Positions 1 to 13,900 of a stretch of DNA of 46,588 nucleotides are shown here, piece after piece (position 1 is the stretch's first letter; each line of letters opens with the position of its first letter). The DNA is from Robiginitalea marina. Lineage in GTDB: Bacteria; Bacteroidota; Bacteroidia; Flavobacteriales; Flavobacteriaceae. The notes beneath the pieces were generated by a model that was not told where the DNA came from, searched no databases, and saw nothing but the letters and a program-made list of their open reading frames with translations. Position numbers and translations under genes: made by a program. Location: assembly GCF_024006985.1 (NCBI RefSeq), contig NZ_JAMXIB010000016.1:1-46588 (forward strand), written 5' to 3'.

Positions 1-70
1 TATGTCAATGAACTCCTTAATCCACGCTCCTGAAAAACCCCGCTCAATAACCCACAGTTCCTCTCAAAAG
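1..70 (-). other. 5' leader of a probable rRNA operon (partial, runs off left edge)
   Basis: Read on the minus strand, this stretch begins just after a strong promoter and ends at the window edge with GTTCATTGACATA (complement of 1-13). From memory this motif is typical of flavobacterial 16S leaders and the 16S-23S spacer. No open frame of note is present. Near the transcription start, CCCGCT (complement of 69-74) can pair with AGCGGG (complement of 39-44), followed by a T-tract (complement of 33-37). That the 16S gene lies just outside the window is inference; no rRNA sequence is visible here. Confidence 0.55.
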
Positions 71-76
71 CGGGTG

Positions 77-108
77 CAAATATAAGAGGGTTTTTCGGCT
101 TCCCCAAA
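77..108 (-). promoter_or_regulatory. Bacteroidota-type promoter of the probable rRNA operon
   Basis: On the minus strand a -33 box TTTG (complement of 105-108) is followed after exactly 20 bp by the -7 box TATATTTG (complement of 77-84). This is a full match to the primary sigma consensus of Bacteroidota, and the same boxes and spacing stand in front of the tRNA-fMet gene at the other end of the window. Transcription should begin near position 70 and run leftwards out of the window. Confidence 0.7.
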
Positions 109-239
109 CATGGAATGAAAAAATTTTACTTAAAACTTTTCTAATCTCTTATATTATTGAAATTCAATGTTTTAACAGAGAAAATAATTGCAAAAACACA
201 CAACTTTCTACAAATCAGGAGGTTTCGCCGAAAACGCCA

Positions 240-264
240 TCTGGCCGATAAATGCCAGGCCAGA
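240..264 (-). terminator. Weak hairpin terminator candidate after the porin gene
   Basis: TCTGGCC (240-246) and GGCCAGA (258-264) form a 7-bp stem with an 11-nt loop, just past the porin stop codon on the minus strand. The following T-run is short and interrupted (GGCGTTTTC), so termination strength is uncertain. Confidence 0.4.
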
Positions 265-272
265 AGCGCAGC

Positions 273-2255
273 CTAGGAAAAGAAGTTCCAAACCAGCCCG
301 AAACGGATCACAAAATCGCGGTACGGGTAATTCGGGGCGGAATAGTACCGGTTGCCGGTAAAGGAAGAATTGAAATGCTCAGCCTTTAGGTAGATCCTGG
401 TTTGCCGCACCTTGGCATTTATAAAGAAATCGAGCAGGGGGAAGCCCCCCAGGCTTTCGCGCTCCTGAACAAAGAATTCGGCCATCAGGGGGTTATAGGC
501 GTCCATAGTGTATTCCGTAAAGTACTTGAAGGTAACGCCGGTTTGCAGGAACATGGCCTTTTTAAAGACATCCGTGGAAAAGTATATGGTATTCCTGGTG
601 ATCAGGGAGGGCACGTTCAGGACATTGGAAGACTGGTCCACTTCCTGGTAGAGCAGGGTATTGTTCAGGGCCCACTTGCGCCAGCGGAATTCCTTCTCAT
701 ACTTCACCCGCAGGTGTCCGATCCGGTCGCCCTGCTGGAAAGGCCTGATAAAGGCCCGCTCCTCCCCCGCCTCTATCTGGGCGGCATCGGCAGTGGAACG
801 AAAAAAGGAATGGTTCTCCACAGAACTGTACTGGAACTGCACCTCCCCCAGGGCCGCCGAGCGCAAATTCGCAAACACGCTTTGCACCTGTTCGTTTTCA
901 AAGGTGCCGCTATTGTCCCAATTATAGTTGAGGTAATCGGACTGGTAAAGGAGAAAATTGAAATCGGGCATTCGCGCCGAATGGTGGATGCCCGCTACCA
1001 GGGAATTCCTTTTACCCAGGGGCAGTTCCATACTGGCATCGAGGAACGACCCGGTAAGGTCGCCGGAGAGGCCCAACCCGCCTTCCGCCCTCAGGCGGAA
1101 CCTGCCAAACGCCTTATCCCATCGCGCCCCGCCAACTATTTCCTCCCCGTTGAGCCGGTTGGGGATCACCCCGGAGCCGGTCTGCAGGATACTGGTGAAA
1201 TAATAGTCGTACTGGAACAGGGTAGCGGAAACCTGAAGGTCCCCGAGGGCCCGGTTTCCGAACCCAAGACTGAACTGGTTGTAAAAGGTCTTCAGGTAGG
1301 CCTTGTCATCGATGGGCTGAAAAATCTGCTCCCCGAAATACTCTTCCGCGTTATTCCCCTGCCGGTACTGGTAAAATTTCGTTTCATAGGCGAACCGGTG
1401 CCCGAGGCTCAGGGCGGCTTTGCCAGAGGTACTGTCGGCCGTACCCAAAAGGCGGTACTGGTGGTCGAGGTAATAGCGCTTGCCGACCACTTTGTTGGTT
1501 ACCCCCTGGAACAATACATCGATCCTGCGCCGGTCCGAAAACTGGTCGTCTCCCGATTCAAATTGTACCTCCTTATCCAGCAGGCCCCCGTTTTCCTGAC
1601 CTTCTATCTCCTGGGTGGCGATGTGTGCCCGCAGGCGATACCGCCCGTTTTGGGTCACGTAGTTGGAGGTGGCCCGAAAATTCCCTGAGATGACCTCATC
1701 TTCCCGGTATTTTCCCAGAGAGCGAAACCCTTTATAGGCAATTGAAAAATTGAGACGGCGGGAGGTGTTAAAGGTAAGCAGGGCATCCAGGAGCTGCCCC
1801 TGCTCGAAGGTGGTTTTGAAAAAGAGCTCGGTCATCGGGGTGGCCACGTTGTAATAGGCGATGTCCTCCACCTCAAAATAGTTGAAGTGGCGCGCCCGGG
1901 CCCCCAGCCCGGGAAACCAGCGGACCTTGTTCAGGTTGGCCCCCAGCCGGTTGTAGGGCTGCCCGACATTGGAAAAGGGCATGAGCTCAAAATCATCGCG
2001 CCGCAGGTAATTGTACCGGTATTCCTTCCGGATGGTCAGGGACGTATCCAGCATCGTGGTGTCGCCGGCATGGGAAATGATTTTGTACTCCGAAATGCCG
2101 GGTTTTTCCGCTTGCTTACCCGCCCGTTGCTTCTGGGCAAATTCCTGGCCCCTCAGGCGGGTGGAATCGCTTACCCGGGTGGCTACCCGGGGGGGCACCT
2201 GCCCGAAGGCAGGGCCGGACAGCAAAAGAAACAGAAGGATGGGCAACAGGCGCAT
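273..2255 (-). CDS. Putative outer-membrane porin (Bacteroidota putative-porin family)
   Basis: A 660-residue protein with a signal peptide (MRLLPILLFLLLSGPAFG) followed by long alternating hydrophilic/aromatic stretches typical of an outer-membrane beta barrel; it ends with an aromatic strand (VIRFGLVWNFFS), as barrels do. It resembles the large 'putative porin' family common in Flavobacteriia, whose substrate is unknown. The frame is open 23 codons further upstream, but the signal peptide begins at 2255 and a -7 element (TACCTTTG) lies at 2273-2280, so the inner ATG is taken as start. It is a single gene, divergent from the type IX-secreted protein gene. The family call rests on overall character, not on a motif with known catalytic residues. 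Confidence 0.7.
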   Translation of the reverse strand: MRLLPILLFLLLSGPAFGQVPPRVATRVSDSTRLRGQEFAQKQRAGKQAEKPGISEYKIISHAGDTTMLDTSLTIRKEYRYNYLRRDDFELMPFSNVGQPYNRLGANLNKVRWFPGLGARARHFNYFEVEDIAYYNVATPMTELFFKTTFEQGQLLDALLTFNTSRRLNFSIAYKGFRSLGKYREDEVISGNFRATSNYVTQNGRYRLRAHIATQEIEGQENGGLLDKEVQFESGDDQFSDRRRIDVLFQGVTNKVVGKRYYLDHQYRLLGTADSTSGKAALSLGHRFAYETKFYQYRQGNNAEEYFGEQIFQPIDDKAYLKTFYNQFSLGFGNRALGDLQVSATLFQYDYYFTSILQTGSGVIPNRLNGEEIVGGARWDKAFGRFRLRAEGGLGLSGDLTGSFLDASMELPLGKRNSLVAGIHHSARMPDFNFLLYQSDYLNYNWDNSGTFENEQVQSVFANLRSAALGEVQFQYSSVENHSFFRSTADAAQIEAGEERAFIRPFQQGDRIGHLRVKYEKEFRWRKWALNNTLLYQEVDQSSNVLNVPSLITRNTIYFSTDVFKKAMFLQTGVTFKYFTEYTMDAYNPLMAEFFVQERESLGGFPLLDFFINAKVRQTRIYLKAEHFNSSFTGNRYYSAPNYPYRDFVIRFGLVWNFFS

Positions 2256-2272
2256 AGCGATGTATTCAGGGG

Positions 2273-2280
2273 CAAAGGTA
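2273..2280 (-). promoter_or_regulatory. -7 element of the putative porin gene
   Basis: The complement reads TACCTTTG, a match to the Bacteroidota -7 consensus TAnnTTTG, 17 nt before the start codon. No good -33 TTG stands at the usual distance. The leader would be only about 10 nt long. Confidence 0.45.
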
Positions 2281-2422
2281 CCTTTTTTCGCGAATCGGGG
2301 CCGGAAACTTCCGCTGGAAAACACGGGCAGGCTCCCCTGGCCGTTGGCAGGAATCCAAGCTCCCGTTAGCGGAAAAAATTGAAAAAATCAGCATTTTTAG
2401 GCATCTTTACAAAAAAGTTGTT

Positions 2423-6774
<4,352 letters not shown>

Positions 6775-6778
<4 letters not shown>

Positions 6779-7500
6779 AAGGAACAGCCCATATTACCCG
6801 AAGCCTTGCCCTGGCTGCCCTGGCCCTGTCCACCGCCTGCGGGGGTGGCGACAGCGGTGGAAACCCCGAACCGGAGCCGCAGCCCCTACCCGAACCCAGG
6901 CCTACTGCGGCCACCCTGGTCTTTCCGGAAAATGATTCCGAATGTACCGAAGGGGCAATTGTAAATGACAACCAAAGCCGGGTGACTTTCCAGTGGAATG
7001 CCTCCCAGGACACCGACAGCTACCAGGTGAACCTTCGCAACCTGAATACGGGGTCAACCGCCCTGGCCACAAGCAATACCAACGCAGTGGACATAACCCT
7101 GCTGCGGGGGGTGCCCTACGAGTGGTTTGTGGTCTCAAGGGCCAACGGCACGACCGAAACGGCGAGCAGCGCGGTCTGGCAGTTTTACAATGCAGGGCCG
7201 GGGATTACGAACTACGCCCCCTTTCCGGCCCAGGCTATCGCCCCGACCCGGGGCAGTACCGTTACGGCATCCCCGGTGATTCGCCTGGAATGGAGCGGGA
7301 GCGATGTGGACGACGATATTGCCTCCTACACCGTGTATTTTGGCGCGCAGGACCCGCCCCCCAGCCTGGCGGAGGGCCTGACCACAACGTCCTTCGAAAC
7401 AGCCCTGGCCGGGGCAGGGACGTATTTCTGGCAGGTGGAGACCCTGGATGAAGCGGGCAACCGCACCCAATCGGAATTGTTTGTCTTCCGCGTGGAATAA
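6775..7500 (+). CDS. Lipoprotein with two fibronectin type III-like domains
   Basis: A 241-residue protein with a lipobox (LALSTAC) and a Gly/Ser/Pro/Glu-rich linker, consistent with an outer-membrane lipoprotein held away from the membrane. Two beta-sandwich modules follow (about residues 42-135 and 145-241). The repeated [14 protein letters not shown] and [17 protein letters not shown] strands and the closing [13 protein letters not shown] strand are typical fibronectin type III features. The start overlaps the preceding stop by 4 nt, so it is probably expressed with the type IX-secreted propeller and may be its surface partner. That partnership is inference from gene order. Confidence 0.75.
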
Positions 7501-7563
7501 GCCGGGCAGCCCGGCGTCCCGGAACGATTTTTGCATATGAATTCTAAACCTTAAAATGATACA

Positions 7564-8229
7564 ATGAAGAAAGGACACGTACTATTGGCCCTCAGCCTGG
7601 CCGCAATGCCCCTGGTCTCTGCGCAGACCGCCCTGGACCTCCCGTCCACCTACCTCAACAACAATACCTCCGGAGGGGCGAACAACCTCCCACCGAATGT
7701 GCAGGGCAGCCCCTACCTGACCGATGACTTCATCCGGGGCACCGTCTACAGCGAAGGCGAGAAACCGTACCCGGCCATGATGCGCTACAACGCCTATCAG
7801 GACGAAATGCAGGTGCAGGGCTCAGGCGGTATTACCACCCTGTTCAAGCGCGACTACGTTTGGGCCGTGTTGGGCGGGGAGACCTTCCGGATCGAATCCT
7901 ACGAGACCGGTTCGGGCGAGCGTCAGGGCTATTTTGTGGAATTAAACCCCGGCAAGGCCCGCCTGCTGAAACGCTACCGGCGCGAATTCCGGGAAGGGGA
8001 AGCGGCAGTATCTTCCTACAGCCAGGGACAGCCCCCCCGGTTTGATGAGGAAACCACCTATTTCCTGGCCCTGGAAGGCAGCCCGGCAAAAGAAGTGAAG
8101 CTCAGGAAAAAAGATGTCCTTGAGGTGCTCTCAAACCCGGAAGCCGAGGCCTTTGTACAGGAGAACAAGCTAAAGTTGAAGTCCGAAGAGGAAGTCATCC
8201 AGCTTTTGAATTTTGTCAATTCCCAGTAA
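7564..8229 (+). CDS. Secreted protein of unknown function
   Basis: A 221-residue protein with a signal peptide (ending LVSAQ, cut near residue 20) and no membrane segment afterwards. The mature part has a beta-rich first half (DYVWAVLGGETFRIESYE) and a charged helical C-terminus (residues 170-221, many Lys and Glu). I do not recognise a named family; similar small exported proteins with a KKDVLEVL-type tail are common in Flavobacteriia. It lies 63 nt after the lipoprotein gene on the same strand and ends at a strong terminator, so it may be the last gene of the unit starting at 2423. Confidence 0.7.
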   Translation: MKKGHVLLALSLAAMPLVSAQTALDLPSTYLNNNTSGGANNLPPNVQGSPYLTDDFIRGTVYSEGEKPYPAMMRYNAYQDEMQVQGSGGITTLFKRDYVWAVLGGETFRIESYETGSGERQGYFVELNPGKARLLKRYRREFREGEAAVSSYSQGQPPRFDEETTYFLALEGSPAKEVKLRKKDVLEVLSNPEAEAFVQENKLKLKSEEEVIQLLNFVNSQ

Positions 8230-8250
8230 AAGATGGCATAACCCCAATGA

Positions 8251-8285
8251 AGAAAGCCACGCTCTTGAGTGGCTTTTTCTTTTTG
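8251..8285 (+). terminator. Rho-independent terminator
   Basis: AAAGCCAC (8253-8260) pairs with GTGGCTTT (8269-8276) across an 8-nt loop, followed by a T-rich tract. It is 21 nt past the stop of the secreted protein gene and should end the plus-strand unit. Confidence 0.75.
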
Positions 8286-8550
8286 CCCTTAGGCAACCTC
8301 CCTTCCGGGACCTCGGATCCCACAAAAAAAGCAAATGGGCTCAGGTTTTATTGGCAAATCAAGGATCAATATCCTTTTTGGGAACCCCGACATGGATAAC
8401 ATTGCCCTTTGGATACAACTGAAATTCCTCTTGGAAAAGTTACTCCCAGTACTCAATCAGGTTCCAACTCCTGCTCCATTCAGGGAGGTGTTTCCCCAGG
8501 TCCCCTAAAGCATTCCCTGTTTTTCAGACGAAGGCACCTTAACAAAGGGA
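8286..8550. other. Intergenic stretch without a recognisable gene
   Basis: Between the plus-strand terminator and the minus-strand terminator of the SusCD operon lie about 265 bp. Only short open frames without family character or signal sequences occur, and I see no tRNA, repeat or promoter of good quality. Confidence 0.5.
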
Positions 8551-8582
8551 ACAAAAAAAGCCCGTGGTATTCCACGGGCTTG
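8551..8582 (-). terminator. Rho-independent terminator of the SusCD operon
   Basis: A perfect 10-bp stem, AAGCCCGTGG (8558-8567) with CCACGGGCTT (8572-8581), with a 4-nt loop. On the minus strand it is followed by seven T residues (complement of 8553-8559). It lies about 20 nt past the last gene of the operon. Confidence 0.85.
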
Positions 8583-8602
8583 ATTAGAAGAATGTTTAAT
8601 TA

Positions 8603-9406
8603 CTACTGACCTGTCATTACAATATCCACAGTGAAAGCAGTTGTAAACAGCGCCTGTGTCAAAGTTATTGTAAACTGGTCGTCACAGGCCGAATAGGATC
8701 CTATTCCGCCCGTTGCCCATGCAGCGTCTCCAATGAATTCTACTGAAAAATCATCGTTCAGCACAATTGTTCCGGAGTAAGGAAATGCACCACTGAAACC
8801 AGGGTCACCAGTAGCCCAGGCCACAAACTCAGGTCCCCATGCAGAGGTTACAGTCCATTGGTTATCCGTTCCGGCAACAGGAATCAAAGCTACGCTATGA
8901 GCTGGAGCTTCCGCTCCGAAAGCGAACACATTTACCCTGTAACTCTCTGAGATCTCTGTAGGGCAGTCATTATCATTAATTGTGAATGTTGCTCCAGTTC
9001 TCTCAAGGCCCAGACCTCCGACACCAATCGGAAGGGGATTAGATTCACTCAACTCAACACGTATAACAGCATTGCCATCGGCATCTATGTTATCAATTGG
9101 TGTTACAACTATTTCCCCTGAGAACTCTCCAGCAGGAATGTCCAGGACTCCGTTAGCGGGAGTAATCGTAAATCGGGAGGCATCACCACTTTCAATAATA
9201 ACATCAAAATTAACAGAGATACCCGAGTCATTGGTTTCAGTACCCAATGAAATGGTGGTACTCATTGGCGCGCCATCCTCAGATGTAGATGCAGAGGTCC
9301 GTTCTACCTGAATAAATCCGTCGCCCTCATCAAAGATAACCAGGTCTTCCTCACAGGACATGAGGAATCCCAGGCTAACAAAAAGGATATATAAAAACTT
9401 TCTCAT
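8603..9406 (-). CDS. Outer-membrane lipoprotein with Calx-beta-like domain, third gene of a SusCD operon
   Basis: A 267-residue lipoprotein (lipobox LGFLMSC). The N-terminal part (about 30-145) has a Calx-beta-like pattern (SGISVNFDVIIESGDA, VIRVELSESNP), and the C-terminal part is a beta-rich module, possibly a ligand-binding domain as in other surface lipoproteins that accompany SusCD pairs. It starts 17 nt after susD and is followed by a strong terminator, so it closes the operon. GC is clearly lower than around it (two sampled 60-bp lines give 40 and 45 percent). Substrate unknown; as a SusE-position lipoprotein it probably helps capture the ligand at the cell surface. Confidence 0.75.
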   Translation of the reverse strand: MRKFLYILFVSLGFLMSCEEDLVIFDEGDGFIQVERTSASTSEDGAPMSTTISLGTETNDSGISVNFDVIIESGDASRFTITPANGVLDIPAGEFSGEIVVTPIDNIDADGNAVIRVELSESNPLPIGVGGLGLERTGATFTINDNDCPTEISESYRVNVFAFGAEAPAHSVALIPVAGTDNQWTVTSAWGPEFVAWATGDPGFSGAFPYSGTIVLNDDFSVEFIGDAAWATGGIGSYSACDDQFTITLTQALFTTAFTVDIVMTGQ

Positions 9407-9423
9407 TGTTTTAATTTTAAGGA

Positions 9424-10938
9424 TTAGTAACCTGGGTTTTGCTGTTCACGAAGGCCCGGATTCGCATTGAACTCCACAATGGGCAAAGGCAGGGTAAACC
9501 GGAAATCGTCTGCAGACAAGGTACAGGCCCCGTTAAAGCCGCAGTCTACCGGGTCCTTCAACACCCCCTGATTAGCCGCGGAACCCAGACGCTTTATATC
9601 CAGGTACCGGTGTCCTTCAAAGGCCAACTCGACCCGGCGCTCGTTCAGGATGGCAGCATAGGCCTGAGTAGAATTCGAAAAAGAAGGAAGGGCAGTTGCC
9701 GTTCCGAACCGGGCGTCCCTTAACTCCTTAACAAGGGCAGCGGCATCCCCAAGATTCCCCTGGGCCGCCAGGGCCTCTGCCCGTATTAAGTACATTTCCG
9801 AAGCGCGGAAGATCTTCAAATCATTCATCAGGGGTTGTCCTTCGGAACCTTGATATTTGTTAACAACGAGAATATCATTGTTCTGTCCTCCGACACCGTT
9901 CTGATAATCAGGATCAATTACACTCGATGGGTGCACGTTAACATCGTACCGGATATCAGCAGGATCCATGAGGTTGAAAAGGGAACGCCCCATTTCAAAG
10001 TATGGGGAACCGTCCACTCCAGGGCCTGTAAACGCAAAACGTGCTCCTGCCCATCCCCCTGCAGCTGGGCTTCCTGTAGCACCCTGACCATCATAATTAT
10101 CTCCAGCAGTCCGCTCTAGTTTGAAAATGACTTCACCATCCGACAGGTCAAGAAACATAGCCTCGTACTCGGCGCGATTGGCCAGGGGATACTTGGCGAT
10201 AAGCTGTTGACTAAGGGATGCGGCAGTACCCCAATTTGGGTCGCTGGGATTGCCCGGATCTGCCCGATAAGCCGCAATCCTGGCCCGCAGTGCCGTCACA
10301 AAGTCGTCGTTGATCCGGGTGACACCATTGTCTTCGGTCATTAGGCTGGCCGCCCGGGTGAGGTCCTCTTCGATCAGCGCAAAAGTCTCCCCGTTGGTAT
10401 TGCGCAGCAGTTGCTGGTCAATTGTAGGGACGAAGTCCAGGTTGATCACGCTGAGTGCATTATCATCGGTGTAATCCGGGGAAAAGTAGGAAAGGAGTGT
10501 AAAGTGGCCCCATGCCCTCAATGCGTAAGCCTCTCCAAGGATTTGGTTGAAGCGCGCTTGTTCCCCCGCTTCGGGTTCTACGATCTCAGAAGCCTCAATA
10601 AGGCGGTTAGCCGCATTGAGCTGGTCGTACCCGTTGGTCCAAAAAACTGCAGGTGCGGTGCTTCCAGCATTAAGTACAAAACCATAGTCCGCCAGACCCT
10701 GGCCTCCGTTATCGAAGCCAATAGCGAGCTCGTCAGTAAAAATGGACTGGAAAGCGATGTCAGGGGAAATGTCGAACTGGTCGTACACCCCGAAAAGCCC
10801 TGCTTCCAGGTCGTCTACCGTCTGGAAGGCGGCGTCTGCGTCCAGCCGGCCCGGCTGGTCGATATCAATGGCGTCGTTACAGGCCACAAGCCCCGAGAAC
10901 ACGCCGATTACCAAGAATAGGTTTTTAATATTTTTCAT
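9424..10938 (-). CDS. SusD/RagB-family nutrient-binding outer-membrane lipoprotein
   Basis: A 504-residue lipoprotein (lipobox SGLVAC) with the SusD signature: an N-terminal region with DAAFQTVDDLEAGLFGVYDQ, TPR-like helices including GEAYALRAWGHFTLLSYF, and a C-terminal part with YLIRAEALAAQGNLGDAA and LNERRVELAFEGHRYLDIKR. SusD proteins form the lid of the SusC channel and bind the oligomeric substrate at the cell surface. It starts 15 nt after susC and lies 17 nt before the accessory lipoprotein. No glycan-degrading enzyme gene is nearby, so the substrate cannot be named; a peptide or a glycan would both fit. Confidence 0.93.
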   Translation of the reverse strand: MKNIKNLFLVIGVFSGLVACNDAIDIDQPGRLDADAAFQTVDDLEAGLFGVYDQFDISPDIAFQSIFTDELAIGFDNGGQGLADYGFVLNAGSTAPAVFWTNGYDQLNAANRLIEASEIVEPEAGEQARFNQILGEAYALRAWGHFTLLSYFSPDYTDDNALSVINLDFVPTIDQQLLRNTNGETFALIEEDLTRAASLMTEDNGVTRINDDFVTALRARIAAYRADPGNPSDPNWGTAASLSQQLIAKYPLANRAEYEAMFLDLSDGEVIFKLERTAGDNYDGQGATGSPAAGGWAGARFAFTGPGVDGSPYFEMGRSLFNLMDPADIRYDVNVHPSSVIDPDYQNGVGGQNNDILVVNKYQGSEGQPLMNDLKIFRASEMYLIRAEALAAQGNLGDAAALVKELRDARFGTATALPSFSNSTQAYAAILNERRVELAFEGHRYLDIKRLGSAANQGVLKDPVDCGFNGACTLSADDFRFTLPLPIVEFNANPGLREQQNPGY

Positions 10939-10953
10939 TGCTTTATTTCTTTT

Positions 10954-13900
10954 TTAAAATCCTAATTCAAATCCGACGGAAAGGGTCCTTGGGGTAGGAT
11001 ACAGCCTGGAGGTGTTGTCCTGTGCCTCGGCATCGAATCCTCTCCATTTGGTCCAGGTAAACAGGTTTTCTGCATTGCCAAAAACCCGCAGGCGGGAGAT
11101 CCCGGCCTTTTCCACAAACTTCCGAGGGAAATTGTACCCAATGGACGCAAAACGCAGGCGTACGTAATCCGCTTCCCGCAAAAACCGGTCAGACGCGAAG
11201 GCAGCCCGGTTAAAGGCGTCATAAGAAGGGATATCGGTCACCCGGTTATCCGGGGTCCAGGCCCGGAATAAGTCACGGCTTGTACGGAACTGCCCGATAT
11301 TGTCGGGGTTCTGGAAGCCGGCCAGGTCGTTGTCAAAACGATCGACCCCGGTTACATAGTTGAACTGGGTGGTCAGGAAGAAGCCCTTGTAGTCCATGTT
11401 GAACCCAAAGCTACCCTGCCAGTCGGGGAAGATGTTTTTGTCGAGCCATACCCGGTCGGTATCCGCATTGGGGTTTTCGGTAACGTCCCCGTCGGCGGTG
11501 AAGAACAAGAGGTTCCCGTTGGCGGGGTTCACCCCGGCATAGCGGAGGGTGAAGTATTCAAACAGGCGTCCGCCGTTCCGTCCGGTACCGATGATCTCGC
11601 CTTCCTCATTGGGCAGGTTCGAAAGTTCGGTCTCGTTGTAGTTCCCCACGGCATTCAGGGTCAGCCTGAAGCCATCGGGGTCATCGCTGCGGATCACATC
11701 CCAGTTCAGGGTAAAATCCAAACCGCGGTTGGTCAGGTCCCCCGTATTGGCGTTCAGGGAGGTAACCGAGTTGATGGCGGAAACCGGGGTGCTCTGAAAC
11801 AGGTCGGAGGTCTTTTTGTCGTAGACATCGAAAGACCCGCGGAGGCGACGGTCAAAAACCTCGAAGTCGATACCGATGTTCGCTGAAGTCACAGTTTCCC
11901 ACCGAAGAGTGGTGTTCGCAATTTGACTCAGGAATATAGAAGGGATATTGTCATATCCTGCACCTGTAGCGAAAAGGTTTTTAGTCAGGTCTGGAGCCGT
12001 AAAGTAGTTACCCCCGGCAATCCGCTGGTTCCCCGCTGTACCGTAGGAAGCGCGAAGCTTCAACTGGTTGAAGACTGAGCCGTCCATGAAGGCCTCATTG
12101 TGGATGTTCCAGCGTCCGGCCACAGAGTAGAACGTCGCCCACTTGTTACTGCCGGCGAAGCGGTATGAGGCGTCGCGGCGGATGGTCCCGGTAATCCCGT
12201 AGCGGGTATCGTAGTCGTAATCAGCCTGCCCGAAATAGGAAAATAGTCCTGCATTTAAAATGTTTGCACTCGCTTCGTCTTCAAACAGGACAGCTGCGTC
12301 AATAGGATTGTCAGGATCTTGATCAAGGAATGTTGTAATAAACCCTGAACCATCACCAGGATAAAAAGTTTTGGGATTCAATCCCTGGGCAAAATAGCCA
12401 AATTCCCTTAGGTGGGCCTTGAAGTATTCCAAATACCCGGCCACGTTCACGGAGTGCTTACCCCAGTTGTTGGCGTAGGTAAGGGAAGTTACCTGGTTAT
12501 AGGTAAAAACCCGGCGGCTGTTCTGCTGTTGGAATCCAGAGGTCGGGTTTTCAGCTCCACCAAAAAGTAGAGCATTGAAAGAGGTTGGACCTTCAGCCCG
12601 GGTCAGGAACTCACTCTGGTAATCACCCCCCATGGTAATTGCCGCAGTCAATTCCGGAGTAATTTGATAGGCAGCATTGAAGCTTCCAATAAGCTTCACT
12701 TCCTCCTCGAAACGAGTATACGTCAAAAGTCGGTCCAACAGGAATAGTGGGGTGTTGGAAAACAACAGGGGTGAAATCAGGTCAGCCCCGGTGGTATAAT
12801 CGTCAGGGGTAATGTAGGGTACAGACTGGTATGCCCCCAGGATAAAATTCCTGTTGATCCCGCTGCCTCCAATCTGATTGGGCTCGTTCGACTTGGAATA
12901 GTTAATGGAAAGATTCGTGCCATAGCTGAAGCGGCCGTTATCTGTTTTTCCCGTTGTGTTGTTGCGGATACTGAAACGCTTCAGGTCGGAATCCTGCAGG
13001 ATTCCTTCCTGATCGAAGTACCCGAAGGTAGTGGCCTGGGAGAAATTCTCAGATCCACTGGAAAGCCGTAGGTTGTGGTTTTGCGTCAGCCCGGTGCGGA
13101 AGAAGAAATCCACCCAGTTGAAGGTAGGCGCCTGGGCAATTTCATCAGGGGTGAGTGTGGCGCCACGGCCCGCTCCCCTTTCTGCCTCCAGGTTCAACTG
13201 CTCCTGGGAGTTCATCAGGTTGTAGTCGTTATTCTGAAGGGAACTAAAACTCAAAATTCCGGTGTAGTCAATCTGCAGCGGTGTGTTAAAGGATCCCGTG
13301 CGAGTCTTGATCACGACAACCCCGTTCGCACCCCGGTTTCCGTAGATGGCGGTGGCCCCGGCATCTTTCAGGACGGAAATGGACTCGATGTCCTGTGGGT
13401 TGATGCTCCGGAAGTTGGTTTCATCCACCGGCGTACCGTCCACAATAAACAGGGGCGCAGTGTTCCCGTTGATGGAGTTCACCCCGCGCAGGCGCACGGT
13501 GGGGGCTGCACCCGGTTGCCCGGAGTTGGTGCTGATGTCCAGACCCGCTACCTGGCCCGACAGTGTTTGCACCACGTTGGCGTTAGGGCGGTTTTCAATG
13601 GTGGTGGCACTAATGGTCTGGGCCGCGATACTCGACTTTTCCCGGGTGGAGGTCCGGTACCCCTGAACCACTACTTCTTCGAGAGCCTCGGCATCCTCTT
13701 CCATCACCACATTGATGGTGTTGGCTACCCCGACGGTGCGGTTCTCGGTTTTTTGCCCGATGTACGAAAACCGGAGCACCTCACCCTGGGCGACGCTGAT
13801 GCTGTAGTTCCCGTCAAAATCTGTCTGGGTGCCGCGGGTAGTCCCAACGACCACCACGGAAACCCCGGGCAGTGGCACGCTGTTTTGATCTACCACATTA

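Noticed and set aside
402-1688. Long plus-strand frame opposite the porin gene
   Set aside because: It is antisense to a gene with signal peptide and barrel character. Its translation is Pro/Gly/Val-rich without family features, as expected from high GC at third codon positions.
8213-8609. Two short plus-strand frames between the secreted protein and the SusCD terminator
   Set aside because: They have no ribosome-binding site, no signal or domain, and run through both terminator hairpins.
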